64,000 nucleotides of DNA, from contig NZ_CP096276.1 in the NCBI RefSeq assembly GCF_024662235.1, positions 558,001 through 622,000 of the forward strand, given 5' to 3'. The stretch comes from Pimelobacter simplex. Lineage in GTDB: Bacteria; Actinomycetota; Actinomycetes; Propionibacteriales; Nocardioidaceae. The notes under the pieces are model-generated. The model was not told where the DNA came from, ran no database searches, and saw only the letters and a list, made by a program, of their open reading frames with translations. How positions within the stretch are numbered: position 1 is the first letter of the stretch; the number at the start of each line of letters is the position of its first letter. Below, piece after piece: positions 26,875-37,172 of the stretch. The position numbers and the translations under genes are program-made.

Positions 26875-28500
26875 ATGCGCCTGTCACGATTCGAGATCGC
26901 CAACCACGCCGTCCTGGATGACATGACGGTCGACGTCCGCGACCATCTGTGCATTGTGGGCGCCAACGACGTCGGCAAGTCCTCCCTGCTGCGGCTGCTC
27001 AACCTGCTCCTTGGCGCGACCGTTCAGCAGCTCTACTCGGCCCTGTCACCGGCAGAACTGAGCGACCCAGGAGCGCCGCTGCGAGTCACAGTCGAGCTGG
27101 GTGACCTGACTCTGGAGGAGGCAGGATCCTTCCCTCACGAGGTTCACTTCGAGGAAGAGGAGCCGACCCGACTCACCATCGAGCTCGAGGTCCGTGTCTC
27201 CGAGGAGGACGATAGTGAGGTCGTCATCGACAGGTTCTTCCCGGACGCGGGCACTCGACGCGCACCGTCACGAGACCAGCTCGACGTCATCGCATGGCGC
27301 TATCTCCCAGCCAACCGATCGACCGCCGTCGACTTCATGGACGGCAAGAACAGTCCGCTGCGCGCCATGCTCAACGCGGTCGACCTCGGTGACGGCTCTA
27401 CGTCGCTCGTGACGCTCATGGACTCCTTCCACGCAGACCTCGAGGCCAACCCCGCCCTGACCCAGCTGCGAGAAGACATCGCCCAGCACCTGTCGCGCTC
27501 CTTGCCGCGCAAGCTGGAGAAGGACGCACTCGCACTGCGCACCGCCGTCGACACCGCAGAAGACCCCCTGCAGGACGTCACCTTGTTCCTCAAAGAACAA
27601 GAAGCTCTGAAGTCCCTGGAAGAGCAAAGTGATGGGCTTCGGCAACTGATGGCACTGACGTTCTTCGACCTCGCACAACAGAACGCCAACGTGGTCGCAG
27701 TCGACGAGCCAGAGATGCACCTGCACGCCAGCAGCCAACGCACAGTCGCCGGTCTTCTCGCCGACTCCGCACAACAGCGTCTGGTCGTCACCCACTCGCC
27801 TTACGTCATCCAGAAGTTCGAGCCGAAGCACGTCCTCGTGGTCAACCACGAGAGACGCGCCAAGCAGATCGCAGCCCACAACTTCACTGCCGTGGAGAAG
27901 GAGCAGGTCGCCTGGTGGACGCCACAGCTGCTCGAAGCGCTCACAGCCCGCCGAGTCCTTCTCGTTGAGGGTCTGGCTGACCGCATCATCATCGAAGCGG
28001 CCGCCGCAGCCAAGGGCATCAGCCTCGACCGGGAGGGAGTTTCGGTCTTCGCCCTCGACGGCGCTGACAAGTTCAAGCATGTCACGAAGATCCTCGGCAC
28101 GACGGGGTTCGACATCGACCTGTGCGGGCTGTGCGACGAAGACCGTGAAGACTCCTGGGCGAACATCTTGAATTCGAAGCCGAAGAACCTTCCCAAGGTC
28201 GGCTTCTTCATTGCACGTAAAGACCTAGAACACGAGTATGCGGCCGCGATCGGTGCGCCCACGCTGACCGAGGTGCTCCTCAGGGAGGGTGTGGCGCGGG
28301 AGCAGGGCCTGTGCCAAGCCGCCGGCGTGAGTTATGTCGACGACCTCGCCGACGAGCAGGTCGCCAACTTCATCACGACCGGCGACACCCGAAAGACATC
28401 GTCGGCACGTGCGGTGGCCACCATCCTCACCGCCGACCACGTCGATGCCAGCGACTCGCTGTCGGGGCTGCTTGACTTCGTAGCTGGGTCTGGGCCGTGA
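26875..28500 (+). CDS. gajA: Gabija protein GajA: OLD-family ATPase/TOPRIM nuclease
   Basis: A 541-residue OLD-family protein. The N-terminal ABC-type ATPase has Walker A GANDVGKSS (residues 29-37) and Walker B VVAVDEPEMHLHASSQ (about 275-290), followed by the H-loop VVTHSPYVIQ. The C-terminal TOPRIM domain has Glu in VLLVEGLADR (about 361), FALDGADKF and the acidic CDEDRED (about 420). In Gabija, GajA is a DNA endonuclease kept inactive by nucleotides and forming a complex with the helicase GajB; depletion of NTPs during phage infection releases it. The next gene overlaps by 4 nt (GTGA) and encodes the helicase, which supports the assignment. The frame is intact. Confidence 0.85.
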   Translation: MRLSRFEIANHAVLDDMTVDVRDHLCIVGANDVGKSSLLRLLNLLLGATVQQLYSALSPAELSDPGAPLRVTVELGDLTLEEAGSFPHEVHFEEEEPTRLTIELEVRVSEEDDSEVVIDRFFPDAGTRRAPSRDQLDVIAWRYLPANRSTAVDFMDGKNSPLRAMLNAVDLGDGSTSLVTLMDSFHADLEANPALTQLREDIAQHLSRSLPRKLEKDALALRTAVDTAEDPLQDVTLFLKEQEALKSLEEQSDGLRQLMALTFFDLAQQNANVVAVDEPEMHLHASSQRTVAGLLADSAQQRLVVTHSPYVIQKFEPKHVLVVNHERRAKQIAAHNFTAVEKEQVAWWTPQLLEALTARRVLLVEGLADRIIIEAAAAAKGISLDREGVSVFALDGADKFKHVTKILGTTGFDIDLCGLCDEDREDSWANILNSKPKNLPKVGFFIARKDLEHEYAAAIGAPTLTEVLLREGVAREQGLCQAAGVSYVDDLADEQVANFITTGDTRKTSSARAVATILTADHVDASDSLSGLLDFVAGSGP

Positions 28501-30152
28501 GCAACGCCCCTGTCGGCGCGCAGGAAGCGGCGGTCGTCAGCGAGGAAGGCCATCTGCTCGTTCTTGCCCCACCCGGATGCGGGAAGACCGAAGTCCTGGC
28601 CATGCGAGCCGCCCACTTGCTCGCAACAGGTTTGGTACGGCCGCGACGCAAGATCCTCACCCTCACCTTCACCAACCGAGCTCGCGACAACATCAGGGCA
28701 CGTCTCGACACCCAGCTGGGCGAGTCGCGTGCGCGTCGAACCATCGACGTCGTCAACTTTCACGAGTTCGCCGTCCGACTCGTCCAAGCTCACGGCAATG
28801 TCGTCGGTCTCAACGGCGAGGTCACCTACCCGAACAAGACCTGGATGAAGACGATTCTCGCCAGCCACACGAGTAACTGGCGCGAGCAGCGGAACGCCGG
28901 AGAGGCCCTTGAGGAGGCCAAGCGAAATCCGCTCAACGATGAGCAGTTGCTCGAGCGCCTTGAGGCTTCGGGCAACGAACTTGCCGTCTCAGCCGAACGT
29001 GAACGGCAATCGGCCGGCTACCTCGACTATGGAGATTTGCTGAGACACGCACAGTTGATTCTTCGCAACGAGCGCGTATCAGAGGTGTTCTGCGAACACT
29101 ACGACTCGGTGCTGGTGGACGAGTTCCAAGACCTCACCATGCAGGAGTTCGAGATTTCGCGAGCCGTTACCTCAGCGAACTCCATGTATGTCGGTGACCC
29201 ATACCAAGGCATCTTCGGCTGGGTCGGCGCAGCGCCGATGGAGGTCCTGAGCGCGCTCAAGGACGACGGCTACCACTGCATCGACCTCGACATCTCCTTT
29301 CGCTCATCGCCAGCCGTGCTCTCGGTCGTCAACGCGCTCTCAGTAGACCTCGGTGCCACCGCCCTTCGCGCCGCAGAACCGGACAGATGGAAGGACGGAG
29401 GCGTCGCCTACGCCCTCGCGTTCGACACCGACACAACTGAAGCCGCGGGCGTGGTGGCGCTCAGCGACTACCTGGCTGGGAGATACCCCGACGACCGCAT
29501 CGGAGTCATCTGCCGCGCCGAGTATCGACGTGCCGCACTGGAACGAGCCTTCGCCGGTGCTCGACACAAGCCGCAGTACTGGGACATCGCCCTGGACACT
29601 CCCCAAGTCGCGAGCATGTTGAAACGGCAGGCACGCCACGTTCGCACAGAGCTCACCTACCCAGATCAGGTCGAAGACTTGCTCAGGCGAGTCTCCGGTG
29701 CGCTGCGAAGCTCCGACATCGAAACACTCGACGACGTCCAGAGCGCGTGTGACCAACTGCTGGGAATGGAATCGATGGGCGAAGATCTCCGGGAGGTCCT
29801 GTCGCGAATTCGTGACGTTCGCGGCACCTCCGCCAGCGAGCCCGGCGTGCACGTGCTGAACGCGCACACCGGTAAGGGCCAACAGTTCGACTGGGTCTTC
29901 GTCGTCGGACTCGAAGAAGGTCACGTGCCGAGCACCTACAGCAAGACCGCGGAGGAGCTCCTCGAGGAGCAGCGAGTGCTCATGGTGATGATCTCGCGAG
30001 CCAGACGGGGGATCTTCCTCTCCCACGCCCGGGAGACCTCAAACAGGTACGGGCGAACGTTTCGCGAGGGCCCATCGAGGTGGTGGCCGGCGATCGCCGG
30101 CGCCTGCCAGCCAGTCCCGAACTCCGTCCGCAGACTCACCGGATGCAGCTGA
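28497..30152 (+). CDS. gajB: Gabija protein GajB: UvrD-like helicase
   Basis: A 551-residue superfamily 1A helicase: Walker A APPGCGKTEVL (about 24-34), TLTFTNRARDNIRARL (motif Ia region), Walker B SVLVDEFQDLT (about 203-213), the YVGDPYQGIFGWVGA block (motif III), and NAHTGKGQQFDWVFVVGL with VMISRARRGIFL (motifs V and VI). It starts at GTG 28497 in the gajA stop codon. It is slightly longer than typical GajB proteins of about 490-500 residues. It would sense DNA ends and hydrolyse ATP to relieve the nucleotide inhibition of GajA. Confidence 0.85.
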   Translation: MSNAPVGAQEAAVVSEEGHLLVLAPPGCGKTEVLAMRAAHLLATGLVRPRRKILTLTFTNRARDNIRARLDTQLGESRARRTIDVVNFHEFAVRLVQAHGNVVGLNGEVTYPNKTWMKTILASHTSNWREQRNAGEALEEAKRNPLNDEQLLERLEASGNELAVSAERERQSAGYLDYGDLLRHAQLILRNERVSEVFCEHYDSVLVDEFQDLTMQEFEISRAVTSANSMYVGDPYQGIFGWVGAAPMEVLSALKDDGYHCIDLDISFRSSPAVLSVVNALSVDLGATALRAAEPDRWKDGGVAYALAFDTDTTEAAGVVALSDYLAGRYPDDRIGVICRAEYRRAALERAFAGARHKPQYWDIALDTPQVASMLKRQARHVRTELTYPDQVEDLLRRVSGALRSSDIETLDDVQSACDQLLGMESMGEDLREVLSRIRDVRGTSASEPGVHVLNAHTGKGQQFDWVFVVGLEEGHVPSTYSKTAEELLEEQRVLMVMISRARRGIFLSHARETSNRYGRTFREGPSRWWPAIAGACQPVPNSVRRLTGCS

Positions 30153-30247
30153 GGCCGGGACACAATCAGAGGTCACCGCCGTTCATCGCGCCGTCCGTTT
30201 CGCAGCCGCATCTCCTGGCGCCGCTTGTCGCCGTTCTCGCCTGTCCG

Positions 30248-31652
30248 AGGAGAGTCCCGTGGAGTGGTGGGGTTTGAGGGTCAGCGGCGGGGCTGCGTGA
30301 AGTAGGCGGCCATCGGCGGGATCTTCGGTGTGAAACGACCAAGTCACGCACTGAAGGAGAACCACCGATGGCCTTGTCCCAGTCTGCCCTGTCTGAGTTG
30401 CTCGAGGCGTTCCGCACCGGCGATGGCGTCGACATGATCCGCGAGTCGGTCCGCACTGTGCTCCAAGAGCTCGTCGAGTTCGAAGCTGCGGGCGCGATCG
30501 GCGCCGAGCGCTACGAGCGCACCGAGGACCGCGTCACCGAACGCAACGGCACCCGTCCCAAGCTGCTGGCTACCAAGGCCGGCGACGTCGAGCTGCGGAT
30601 CCCCAAGCTCCGCAAGGGATCGTTCTTCCCTTCGATCCTGGAGCCGCGGCGCCGGATCGACCAAGCGCTGTACGCGGTGGTGATGGAGGCCTACGTCCAC
30701 GGCATCTCGACCAGGAGCGTGGACGACCTGGTCGTCGCCCTCGGCGCCGACTCCGGGATCAGCAAGTCCGAGGTCTCCCGGATCTGTGAGCAGCTCGATG
30801 AGTCGGTCGGCGCGTTCCGCACCCGGCCGCTGGACCACACGCCCTTCCCGTACGTCTACCTCGACGCGACCTACCTCCACGTCCGGAACAAGCCCGGCAA
30901 GGGCGGCCAGGTCGTATCCATGGCGGTCGTGGTCGCCACCGGGATCGCCGCCGACGGCAGCAGGGAGGTCCTCGGACTCGACGTCGGCGACAGCGAGGAC
31001 GAGACGTTCTGGCGAAGCTTCCTGCTCAGCCTCAAGCAGCGCGGCCTGTCCGGAGTGCAGCTGGTCATCAGCGATCAGCACTCCGGGCTCGTGAAGGCGT
31101 TGAAGCGGTCCTTCCAAGGCTCCGCGCACCAGCGCTGCCGGGTCCACTTCGCCCGCAACCTGCTCGCGCACGTGCCCAAGAGCCACGCCGACATGGTCGC
31201 CGCGGTGTTCCGCACGATCTTCGCCCAGCCCGATCCCGAGGCCGTCGCCGCCGCGTGGGACGAGGTCCGCGACCAGCTCGCCAAGTCGTTCCCCAAGGTC
31301 GCTCCGCTGATGGACGAGGCCAAGGCCGAGGTCCTCGCGTTCACCGCGTTCCCCAAGGCCCACTGGCGCAAGATCTGGTCCACCAACCCGCTCGAGCGGG
31401 TCAACAAGGAGATCAAGCGCCGCAGCCGAGTGGTCGGGATCTTCCCGAACGCGGCCGCCGTGATCAGACTGGTCGGCGCGGTCCTCATCGACATGCACGA
31501 CGAGTGGATCGCCGGCGATCGCCGCTACCTCTCAGAGGAGTCCATGGCGCTGCTCAACGACCCGATGGATACTGGTGACCACGCCGCCATCGACAGCGGC
31601 GAGTAGGACACCGAGGATCCCCTCAAAGCCCACCACCCCGCGGGGCTCTGTC
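30248..31652 (+). mobile_element. IS256-type element 'IS256-c' (1405 bp, 8-bp target duplication)
   Basis: The exact direct repeat CCTGTCCG at 30240-30247 and 31653-31660 fixes both ends. Terminal inverted repeats share GTGGTGGG and TTTGAGG cores. It lies between gajB and repeat A1, in non-coding DNA, and does not interrupt a gene that I can see. It is a close relative of IS256-b, not identical. Confidence 0.93.
30368..31606 (+). CDS. IS256-c transposase
   Basis: A 412-residue transposase that aligns to the IS256-b protein over its whole length without gaps until an extra residue near ALGADSG, with frequent single substitutions. DDE residues are in YLDATYLHVR, VISDQHSGLVK and NPLERVNKEIK. 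AAGGAGAA lies 5-12 nt before ATG 30368. The frame is intact. Confidence 0.95.
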   Translation: MALSQSALSELLEAFRTGDGVDMIRESVRTVLQELVEFEAAGAIGAERYERTEDRVTERNGTRPKLLATKAGDVELRIPKLRKGSFFPSILEPRRRIDQALYAVVMEAYVHGISTRSVDDLVVALGADSGISKSEVSRICEQLDESVGAFRTRPLDHTPFPYVYLDATYLHVRNKPGKGGQVVSMAVVVATGIAADGSREVLGLDVGDSEDETFWRSFLLSLKQRGLSGVQLVISDQHSGLVKALKRSFQGSAHQRCRVHFARNLLAHVPKSHADMVAAVFRTIFAQPDPEAVAAAWDEVRDQLAKSFPKVAPLMDEAKAEVLAFTAFPKAHWRKIWSTNPLERVNKEIKRRSRVVGIFPNAAAVIRLVGAVLIDMHDEWIAGDRRYLSEESMALLNDPMDTGDHAAIDSGE

Positions 31653-31702
31653 CCTGTCCGCTCGGGCGCCCGGTTGCATCCGGGGTTGCCGCGTAAGCCG
31701 TT

Positions 31703-31732
31703 CGGGTCTGCTGCACGATCCGGTGACAGGAT
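31703..31732 (+). repeat. Repeat A, copy 1
   Basis: A 30-bp sequence beginning CGGGTCTGCTGCACGATC and ending GGTGACAGGAT. It matches copy 3 (38519-38548) at 29 of 30 positions and copy 2 in inverted orientation (37761-37790). The GGGG start is reminiscent of Tn3-family terminal repeats. It lies 68 bp left of repeat B2. Confidence 0.7.
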
Positions 31733-31800
31733 TAATGTGAGGCTCGAGGGTCACGCGCCATCGAACTGTCGGCCGCGCAGCGAGTGTGCCCGCCGGATCG

Positions 31801-31840
31801 GCAGTGGTTCTATTTATCGCGGTCAACACGGCAAGTACCC
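31801..31840 (+). repeat. Repeat B, copy 2
   Basis: GCAGTGGTTCTATTTATC followed by GCGGTCAACACGGCAAGTAC. The most diverged copy in the T-rich left half. It lies just downstream of the 3' end of the DUF2290-like gene and forms the left edge of the second defence module. Confidence 0.7.
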
Positions 31841-32172
31841 ACTCGACATCGGAGCAAAACTCACTGCGGAACCCGCGTCAGACGCGGGTTGGCGGCATCA
31901 AACCTGGGCCGCTTCAGCGTTCCTACGACGTAGCGGTAGGGACGCCGAAATGGACGAGAGCCCGTTCGTTGATTGTGATGGTGCTGTCGGGAGTGAGCCG
32001 TCTGGTCGGCAGCTTCTCCGTGGGCAACAGAGTCTTGGTTCGGTAGAAGGACCGGACGACGAACTCGATGAAATAGAAGGGTGTGATCGGTCCCGTCGCA
32101 GCGATCCGACAGTGCGGATACTGGCCGAACGTGACATGGGCCCTACCCCCGGATCTTGGACACGGGGTGTGA

Positions 32173-33081
32173 TTACGCGGCGGGCTGCAGCGTAGCGGCG
32201 TGGCCGGTCTCGTAGGCGATCGGCGACAGGTAGCGACACCACGAATGGCGCCGCCGGGTGTTGTAGCGGGTCAGCCACTTGAAGACCTGGCGACGGCAGG
32301 CGAGCTCGTCGGACCAGGTCCGCTCGTCTTGGAGGACCTCCCGCTTCAGCGCGGCGTTGAATGACTCCGCCAACGCGTTGTCGGCCGAGGACCCGACGGC
32401 ACCCATCGACTGGGTCACGCCGAGCTTCGCGCAGAGCTTGGCGTAGTCCTTCGAGCAGTAGACCGACCCGTGGTCGCTGTGGAAGATCGCCCCGGCCAGT
32501 GATCCGCGGGTCGCGGCCGCGGCCTTGAGCGCGTCCTCAACGAGCTCGGTGCGCATGTGATCCGCGATCGCCCAGCCCGCGAGCCGACGGCTGTAGCAGT
32601 CGATCACGGTGGCCAGGTACAGGTTGGTGCCGTCTGCGATCGGCAGGTAGGTGATGTCGCCGACGTAGCGCTGGTTCGGCGCCGGGGCGGTGAAGTCCCG
32701 CTTGAGTAGATCGGGCACCTTCTGTCCCGATGGCTCGGGGATCGTGGTCCGCACGCGTCGCTTCTTGACGTAGCCGCAGATACCGGCCGCACGCATCACG
32801 CGGGCGACGCGCTTGTGGTTGACCCGCTGCTCAGGCGGTGCGCCGTCGTTGAGGTCGGCGGTGATCCGAGGCGCGCCTTGGGTGTTGTCAGCCTCGTGGA
32901 CCTTGCGGATCCGCTCGACCAGCGCGGCGTCCGCGGCGGCCCGCTCGGCCCGCGCTGGTGCCCCGGCCTTCCACGCGTAGTAGGAGGAGCGCTCGATCTC
33001 GACGAGCTCACACAGTCGCTTCACCGTCCAGCCAGGGCGGGAGGTGGCGGAGTTGTCGGCGACGAACTGGAAGCGACTCAC
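32173..33081 (-). CDS. IS3-A OrfB, copy 2
   Basis: It encodes the same 302 residues as 12320-13228, with the DDE core intact (VGDITYLPI, HSDHGSVYCS, DNALAESFNA). Being identical to copy 1, it indicates a recent transposition. Confidence 0.94.
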   Translation of the reverse strand: MSRFQFVADNSATSRPGWTVKRLCELVEIERSSYYAWKAGAPARAERAAADAALVERIRKVHEADNTQGAPRITADLNDGAPPEQRVNHKRVARVMRAAGICGYVKKRRVRTTIPEPSGQKVPDLLKRDFTAPAPNQRYVGDITYLPIADGTNLYLATVIDCYSRRLAGWAIADHMRTELVEDALKAAAATRGSLAGAIFHSDHGSVYCSKDYAKLCAKLGVTQSMGAVGSSADNALAESFNAALKREVLQDERTWSDELACRRQVFKWLTRYNTRRRHSWCRYLSPIAYETGHAATLQPAA

Positions 33082-33446
33082 CAGCGCGTCTCCCCGGCGA
33101 AATACTTGGCCGCCCGCTGGAGGATCTCCCGCTCGGTCGTCAGCTTCGTTGTCTCTGCCCGCAGCGCCGCATTCTCGGCCTCGAGCCGGGCGATCTTCTG
33201 CTCCGGCGTCTCATCGGCCGGCCCGGACTGGCTCGACTTCGACGGCGTGGCTTGCAGTGGGCTGGAGGTCAGTGTCCCGTCAGCGGCGGTCTTCTTGCCG
33301 GTCCCGTAGACCTCGAGCCAGTGCCGCAGGGTGCCGCGCACGATGCCGAGGTCCTCGGCGATGCCGCGGACTGTGGCGCCCGGGGTGGACTCGTACAAGT
33401 CGACGGCCTGACGACGGAACTCCTCGGAGTAGTTCTTCCTGGCCAT
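33078..33446 (-). CDS. IS3-A OrfA, copy 2
   Basis: It encodes the same 122 residues as 11955-12323, on the reverse strand, and overlaps its orfB by 4 nt. No substitution is seen. Confidence 0.93.
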   Translation of the reverse strand: MARKNYSEEFRRQAVDLYESTPGATVRGIAEDLGIVRGTLRHWLEVYGTGKKTAADGTLTSSPLQATPSKSSQSGPADETPEQKIARLEAENAALRAETTKLTTEREILQRAAKYFAGETRW

Positions 33447-36003
33447 GGTTCCTGGATCATCTCGCTTCCCCAGCAGATGCTGGATTCAGCGTGTCCAAGA
33501 ACCGGGGTCAGGCCCCCATGGGCGATCGGATGGTGCACGTCGGCCACCGCATCGTCTCGGGTGTCGTAATCAAACCTCAGCGGCGTGGTGACCGCGCGTA
33601 GGTCGACCACGTCGCCAAACACCTCGTCCTCGAGATAGATCTCGGGGTCTTGCTGAAACGGGGTCAGGTCTGGTGAGGGCAGGTAGGCCAGCCGGGAGCG
33701 GCGCAGATCCCCTGGCGCGGCAGACTCGAACTCGAACCGAACCTGCACGATACCGCCGTCGAGGAAGCGCAGGTCGTACGCCCTTCGTTCGGTGAGTTGG
33801 GCATGGAGTTCGCTGTAAGGGATCGATGCCATCACGTTGACGTCCGGATCCGACCAGTACGCCGCTTCTAGCGTGATGACTTGAGTTCCGTCGCCGCTAT
33901 TGCCGATGGTTCTGCGGTGGACGAAGTTCTGGTCGTCGACCAGCCCGCTCTCGAGGAGCGCCGCGGTGAGCTCGTGAACCTCGCGCTCGAACTCCGCGAC
34001 GGGTTCAGTCCTGGGCATCGGTGAAGAGGTCGCGCAGATTCGCGACGGTCTCGGCGTCGAGGTCTTCAAGCATGACCTCGCCCGACGCGAGGTCGGCGGC
34101 CAGACCAGCGATCGACTTGTCGTAGCTCTTGACCCGCTTCTCTGTGGCTCGGGACATGTCGCGGTGGAGGACCTGCATGGTCGCCCGCTCCTCCTCAGTC
34201 GGATAGCGGAAACTGAGGGCGAAGTCGTGTTCCTTGACCTGGTCGTACTCCTCGATCAGGGCATCCATTTCCTCCCCGATACCGCACACGCGTACCCATG
34301 CCTTGCTGCGGGTGATCGCCGTGAACAGGCGGTTCCGCACGCGCGCGAGGTTGGCAGTTGCTGTCATCGAGTCGTCGGCGTTGATGATGTAGACCATTGC
34401 TGCCTCGTTGCCCTTCGCCCGATGGATCCCGGTGAAGGTCACGCTCTGCTCGTCGTTCTTGAAGAAGACGTCCGCGCCCGTGTCGACGCCAGCGAGGTGG
34501 GATTGGATCTTCATGTCGTATAGCCGCTTGCGCACGATGCCGACGGCGTTTCGGGTCCTGATCGGGTCAGGGTTGATGACGATGATGTCGTTGGGCGCCA
34601 GCTCGTCGTGCTCGAGGTTGATCTTGATCTGCTCAGCGACCCACTCAGCTTGCTGACGGGCGGTGGGGAACGACCGGAACTCCAGGAGGTCCTCGATGGG
34701 TGAGTGCTCCTCCAGGAAGCGTGGGCTGGATCCTTCGTCGCGGACGAGGGCGACCTGCTTGCCTTCCTCGAGCTGGCCGCTGCGGACTCGATAGCCGATG
34801 TCGTCCCACAGGCTCTTCTGCTCAAAGATCTGCACCAGACCAGTGGTCGACTTTGCGGGCTTGACCCGATAAATACCGAAGCCGAGGGCGTGTGCGGTCA
34901 CCAGCAGGGGACGCGAGTTCCGATAGCATTTCTCCAAGATGATGTCGCGGCGGCCGCCTTCGTTGTCGACATCGAACCTGACGCGGGGCTCGCCACGGTC
35001 GTTGAGACCAAAGATCTCTTCGGGCGGTGCTAGTCCGGCTCCGTTGAGGGTCTGGAGTTCGTCGTAGGCGTAGACCAGGAGTTTCTCGTCGCCGAGCATC
35101 TCGTAGCACATGCGGAGGAAGTCGGCGGGCAGGTCCTGGGCCTCGTCGACCAGTAGCACGTCGAACGACTGTCGGATCGAAGTGGCGTCCTTGAGCGCCG
35201 CGGCGCACGCCCAACCCAAGGGATCGATGCTGCCGAACTCAGTCTTGGCGCGCCCGAAGTCGCGGTATGCGACGCCGTTGTCGGCACAGAATCGGTGGTA
35301 CACGCCGTCGCGTGCGGGCCCGCCCGGGGCACCCCACGCGGTCAGCACGTGAATCTTCGACCAGTCGGGCTCGTCGCCGGTCTGTTCGATCGTGAAGGTG
35401 TTGATCAATCGGCGGAACTGCGCGCTGAGTGAGCGGGTGTTGAACGTGACACCGATGCGCCACCCCGGGTGCTGGGCGTGCAGATAGGCGGCCTTCAACG
35501 CGAGGACGACGGTCTTGCCGGAGCCAGCGAGACCGCGGATGCGTTGCACGTCGTGTGCGGTTTCGATGACGGCGCGACTCTGCTGGGCGTCCAGTGTCGC
35601 GATCGAGCTCTCCAAGCGCTTCAGCTTCGCTCCGCGAGAGTTGACGGTCTCCACTGTCCGCGTGGTCCCGGTCCGTCGGATCCCGGAGATGCTCTGCAAT
35701 GCCGACACAGTGCGCCGGTAGAGGTCGTCGTTGCCGCCATCCCATTCGAAGTCCTCGAGCGCGCCCGCCAAGCTGGACTGGTTGACGACGGGGTATTCGG
35801 ATCCGTCCTCCACGGCGAGGTGGGCGTCGCCCAGTGCCGGGGCGAACGTGATCGCCTGAACCTCGACCTTCAGGCTACGGCGGCGGACGAGATCGGCGTG
35901 CTGCAGCAGTCTGATCTCGATCAGCCGCGCCGAGTTGGCGTGCCTCAGACATTTCGGACAGTGGATCAAATAAGGTCCATTCCGAAATGGAGGTAACTAG
36001 TTA

Positions 36004-36294
36004 ATGCCGGAAAAGCGTCGAAAGTTCACGCCTGAGTTCAAGGACGAGGCCGTGAAAATGGTGATCGAGTCGTCTCGTTCGATCGCCGAGGTCGCCCGCG
36101 AGATCCACGTCAATGAAGGCACGCTGGGAAACTGGTGCGCGAAGTACCGGGAGGCGAACCCCGAGGAAGAGTCGCCACTGTCGATATCGGAGCGTGCCCG
36201 ACTTCGTGAGCTCGAGAGTGAAGTTCGCGAACTGCGGATGCGTAACGAGTTCTTGGGAAAAGCGGCGGCCTTCTTCGCCCAGGAGTATCGGTGA
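36004..36294 (+). CDS. IS3-B OrfA, copy 2
   Basis: The 96 residues are the same as those of 3227-3517. It overlaps orfB by 4 nt. Confidence 0.93.
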   Translation: MPEKRRKFTPEFKDEAVKMVIESSRSIAEVAREIHVNEGTLGNWCAKYREANPEEESPLSISERARLRELESEVRELRMRNEFLGKAAAFFAQEYR

Positions 36295-37172
36295 GCGCGA
36301 AATACGAGTTCATCGACGCGCAGAAGGCGCACTATCCGGTGGTCAAGATGTGCGCCTGGGCCGGGGTGTCCCGGTCTGGCTTCTACGACTGGGCCGACCG
36401 GCCCGCCTCGGCCACCGCACAGCGTCGCGAGCGACTCAAGGCCGTGATCGAGGCCGTCTTCGACGACTCCGACGCCACCTACGGCTACCGGCGGATCCAC
36501 GCTTCCCTCGGCCGCATGGGCGAGGACGCCAGCCCGGAGCTGGTGCGGGGGCTGATGCGCGAGCTCGGACTGGTGCCGTGCCAGCCCCGGCCGTCCCGGC
36601 CGACCACCACCATCGCCGGCGACGCCGCCGCAGTGCCCGACCTCCTCGGACGCGACTTCACCGCCCACGCGCCGGGAACCAAACTCGTCTCCGATATCAC
36701 CTACATCGGCACGGATGAGGGCTGGTTGTACCTGGCGACGGTGATCGACTGCGCCACCAAGGCCTGCATCGGCTACGCCATGGCCGACCACATGCGCACC
36801 TCTTTGGTAGTCGAGGCATTGGATATGGCCGCACGCAACTACACCCTGGAATCACAATGTGTGATCCACTCGGATCGCGGAACGCAATACATGAGCGACG
36901 AATTTGCCCGCGCAGCCTCACGACTCGATCTTCGCCGGTCGGTGGGTAGAACTGGGATCTGTTTCGATAACGCGTTAGCCGAATCGTTCAACGCAGCGGT
37001 GAAAGTCGAACGGGTCAATCGCGTGACCTATCCCACCCGCGACGAAGCGAGGAAAGACGTGGCCCGGTACATCGAATTCCGCTATAATCGCCTACGTCTT
37101 CATTCAGCACTCGGCTACCGCACCCCACAAGAGGTCCACGACGAGTACTGCAACCAGCAGCAGGCAGCGTAA
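36291..37172 (+). CDS. IS3-B OrfB, copy 2
   Basis: The 293 residues are the same as those of 3514-4395, including the DDE core (SDITYIGT, HSDRGTQYMS, DNALAESFNA). Confidence 0.95.
   Translation: MSAKYEFIDAQKAHYPVVKMCAWAGVSRSGFYDWADRPASATAQRRERLKAVIEAVFDDSDATYGYRRIHASLGRMGEDASPELVRGLMRELGLVPCQPRPSRPTTTIAGDAAAVPDLLGRDFTAHAPGTKLVSDITYIGTDEGWLYLATVIDCATKACIGYAMADHMRTSLVVEALDMAARNYTLESQCVIHSDRGTQYMSDEFARAASRLDLRRSVGRTGICFDNALAESFNAAVKVERVNRVTYPTRDEARKDVARYIEFRYNRLRLHSALGYRTPQEVHDEYCNQQQAA

Larger units (their letters stand above)
32140..33516 (-). mobile_element. IS3-family element 'IS3-A', copy 2 (1377 bp, reverse orientation)
   Basis: The direct repeat CATGG at 32135-32139 and 33517-33521 (CCATG on the element's own strand) flanks a 1377-bp element that encodes the same two proteins as copy 1. 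The border choice is supported by the restored frame of the DUF2290-like gene. Inverted relative to copy 1, it could mediate inversion of the 18.9 kb between them. Confidence 0.93.
31923..34018 (-). pseudogene. DUF2290-like protein, interrupted by IS3-A copy 2
   Basis: Starting at ATG 34018, the first 502 nt encode EFEREVHELTAALLESGLVD and DVNVMASIPYSELHAQLTE up to HHPIAH at the IS. The 3' 212 nt (32134-31923) continue VTFGQYPHCRIAATGPIT and FIEFVVRSFYRTKTL to TAG. Removing the 1377-bp element and one 5-bp duplication joins these in frame as PIAHVTFGQYPHCRI and gives 237 residues. The conserved HP..H...G..PHCRI and late aromatic FxF..R.FY pattern is that of DUF2290, a family of unknown function; this match is from memory. 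Its start overlaps the helicase gene end by 14 nt, so the two were translated together. Confidence 0.7.

Noticed and set aside
32139..33515. GGCCC as the 5-bp target duplication of IS3-A copy 2
   Set aside because: With these borders the interrupted gene would be out of frame; the CATGG borders restore it and give equal lengths for both copies.
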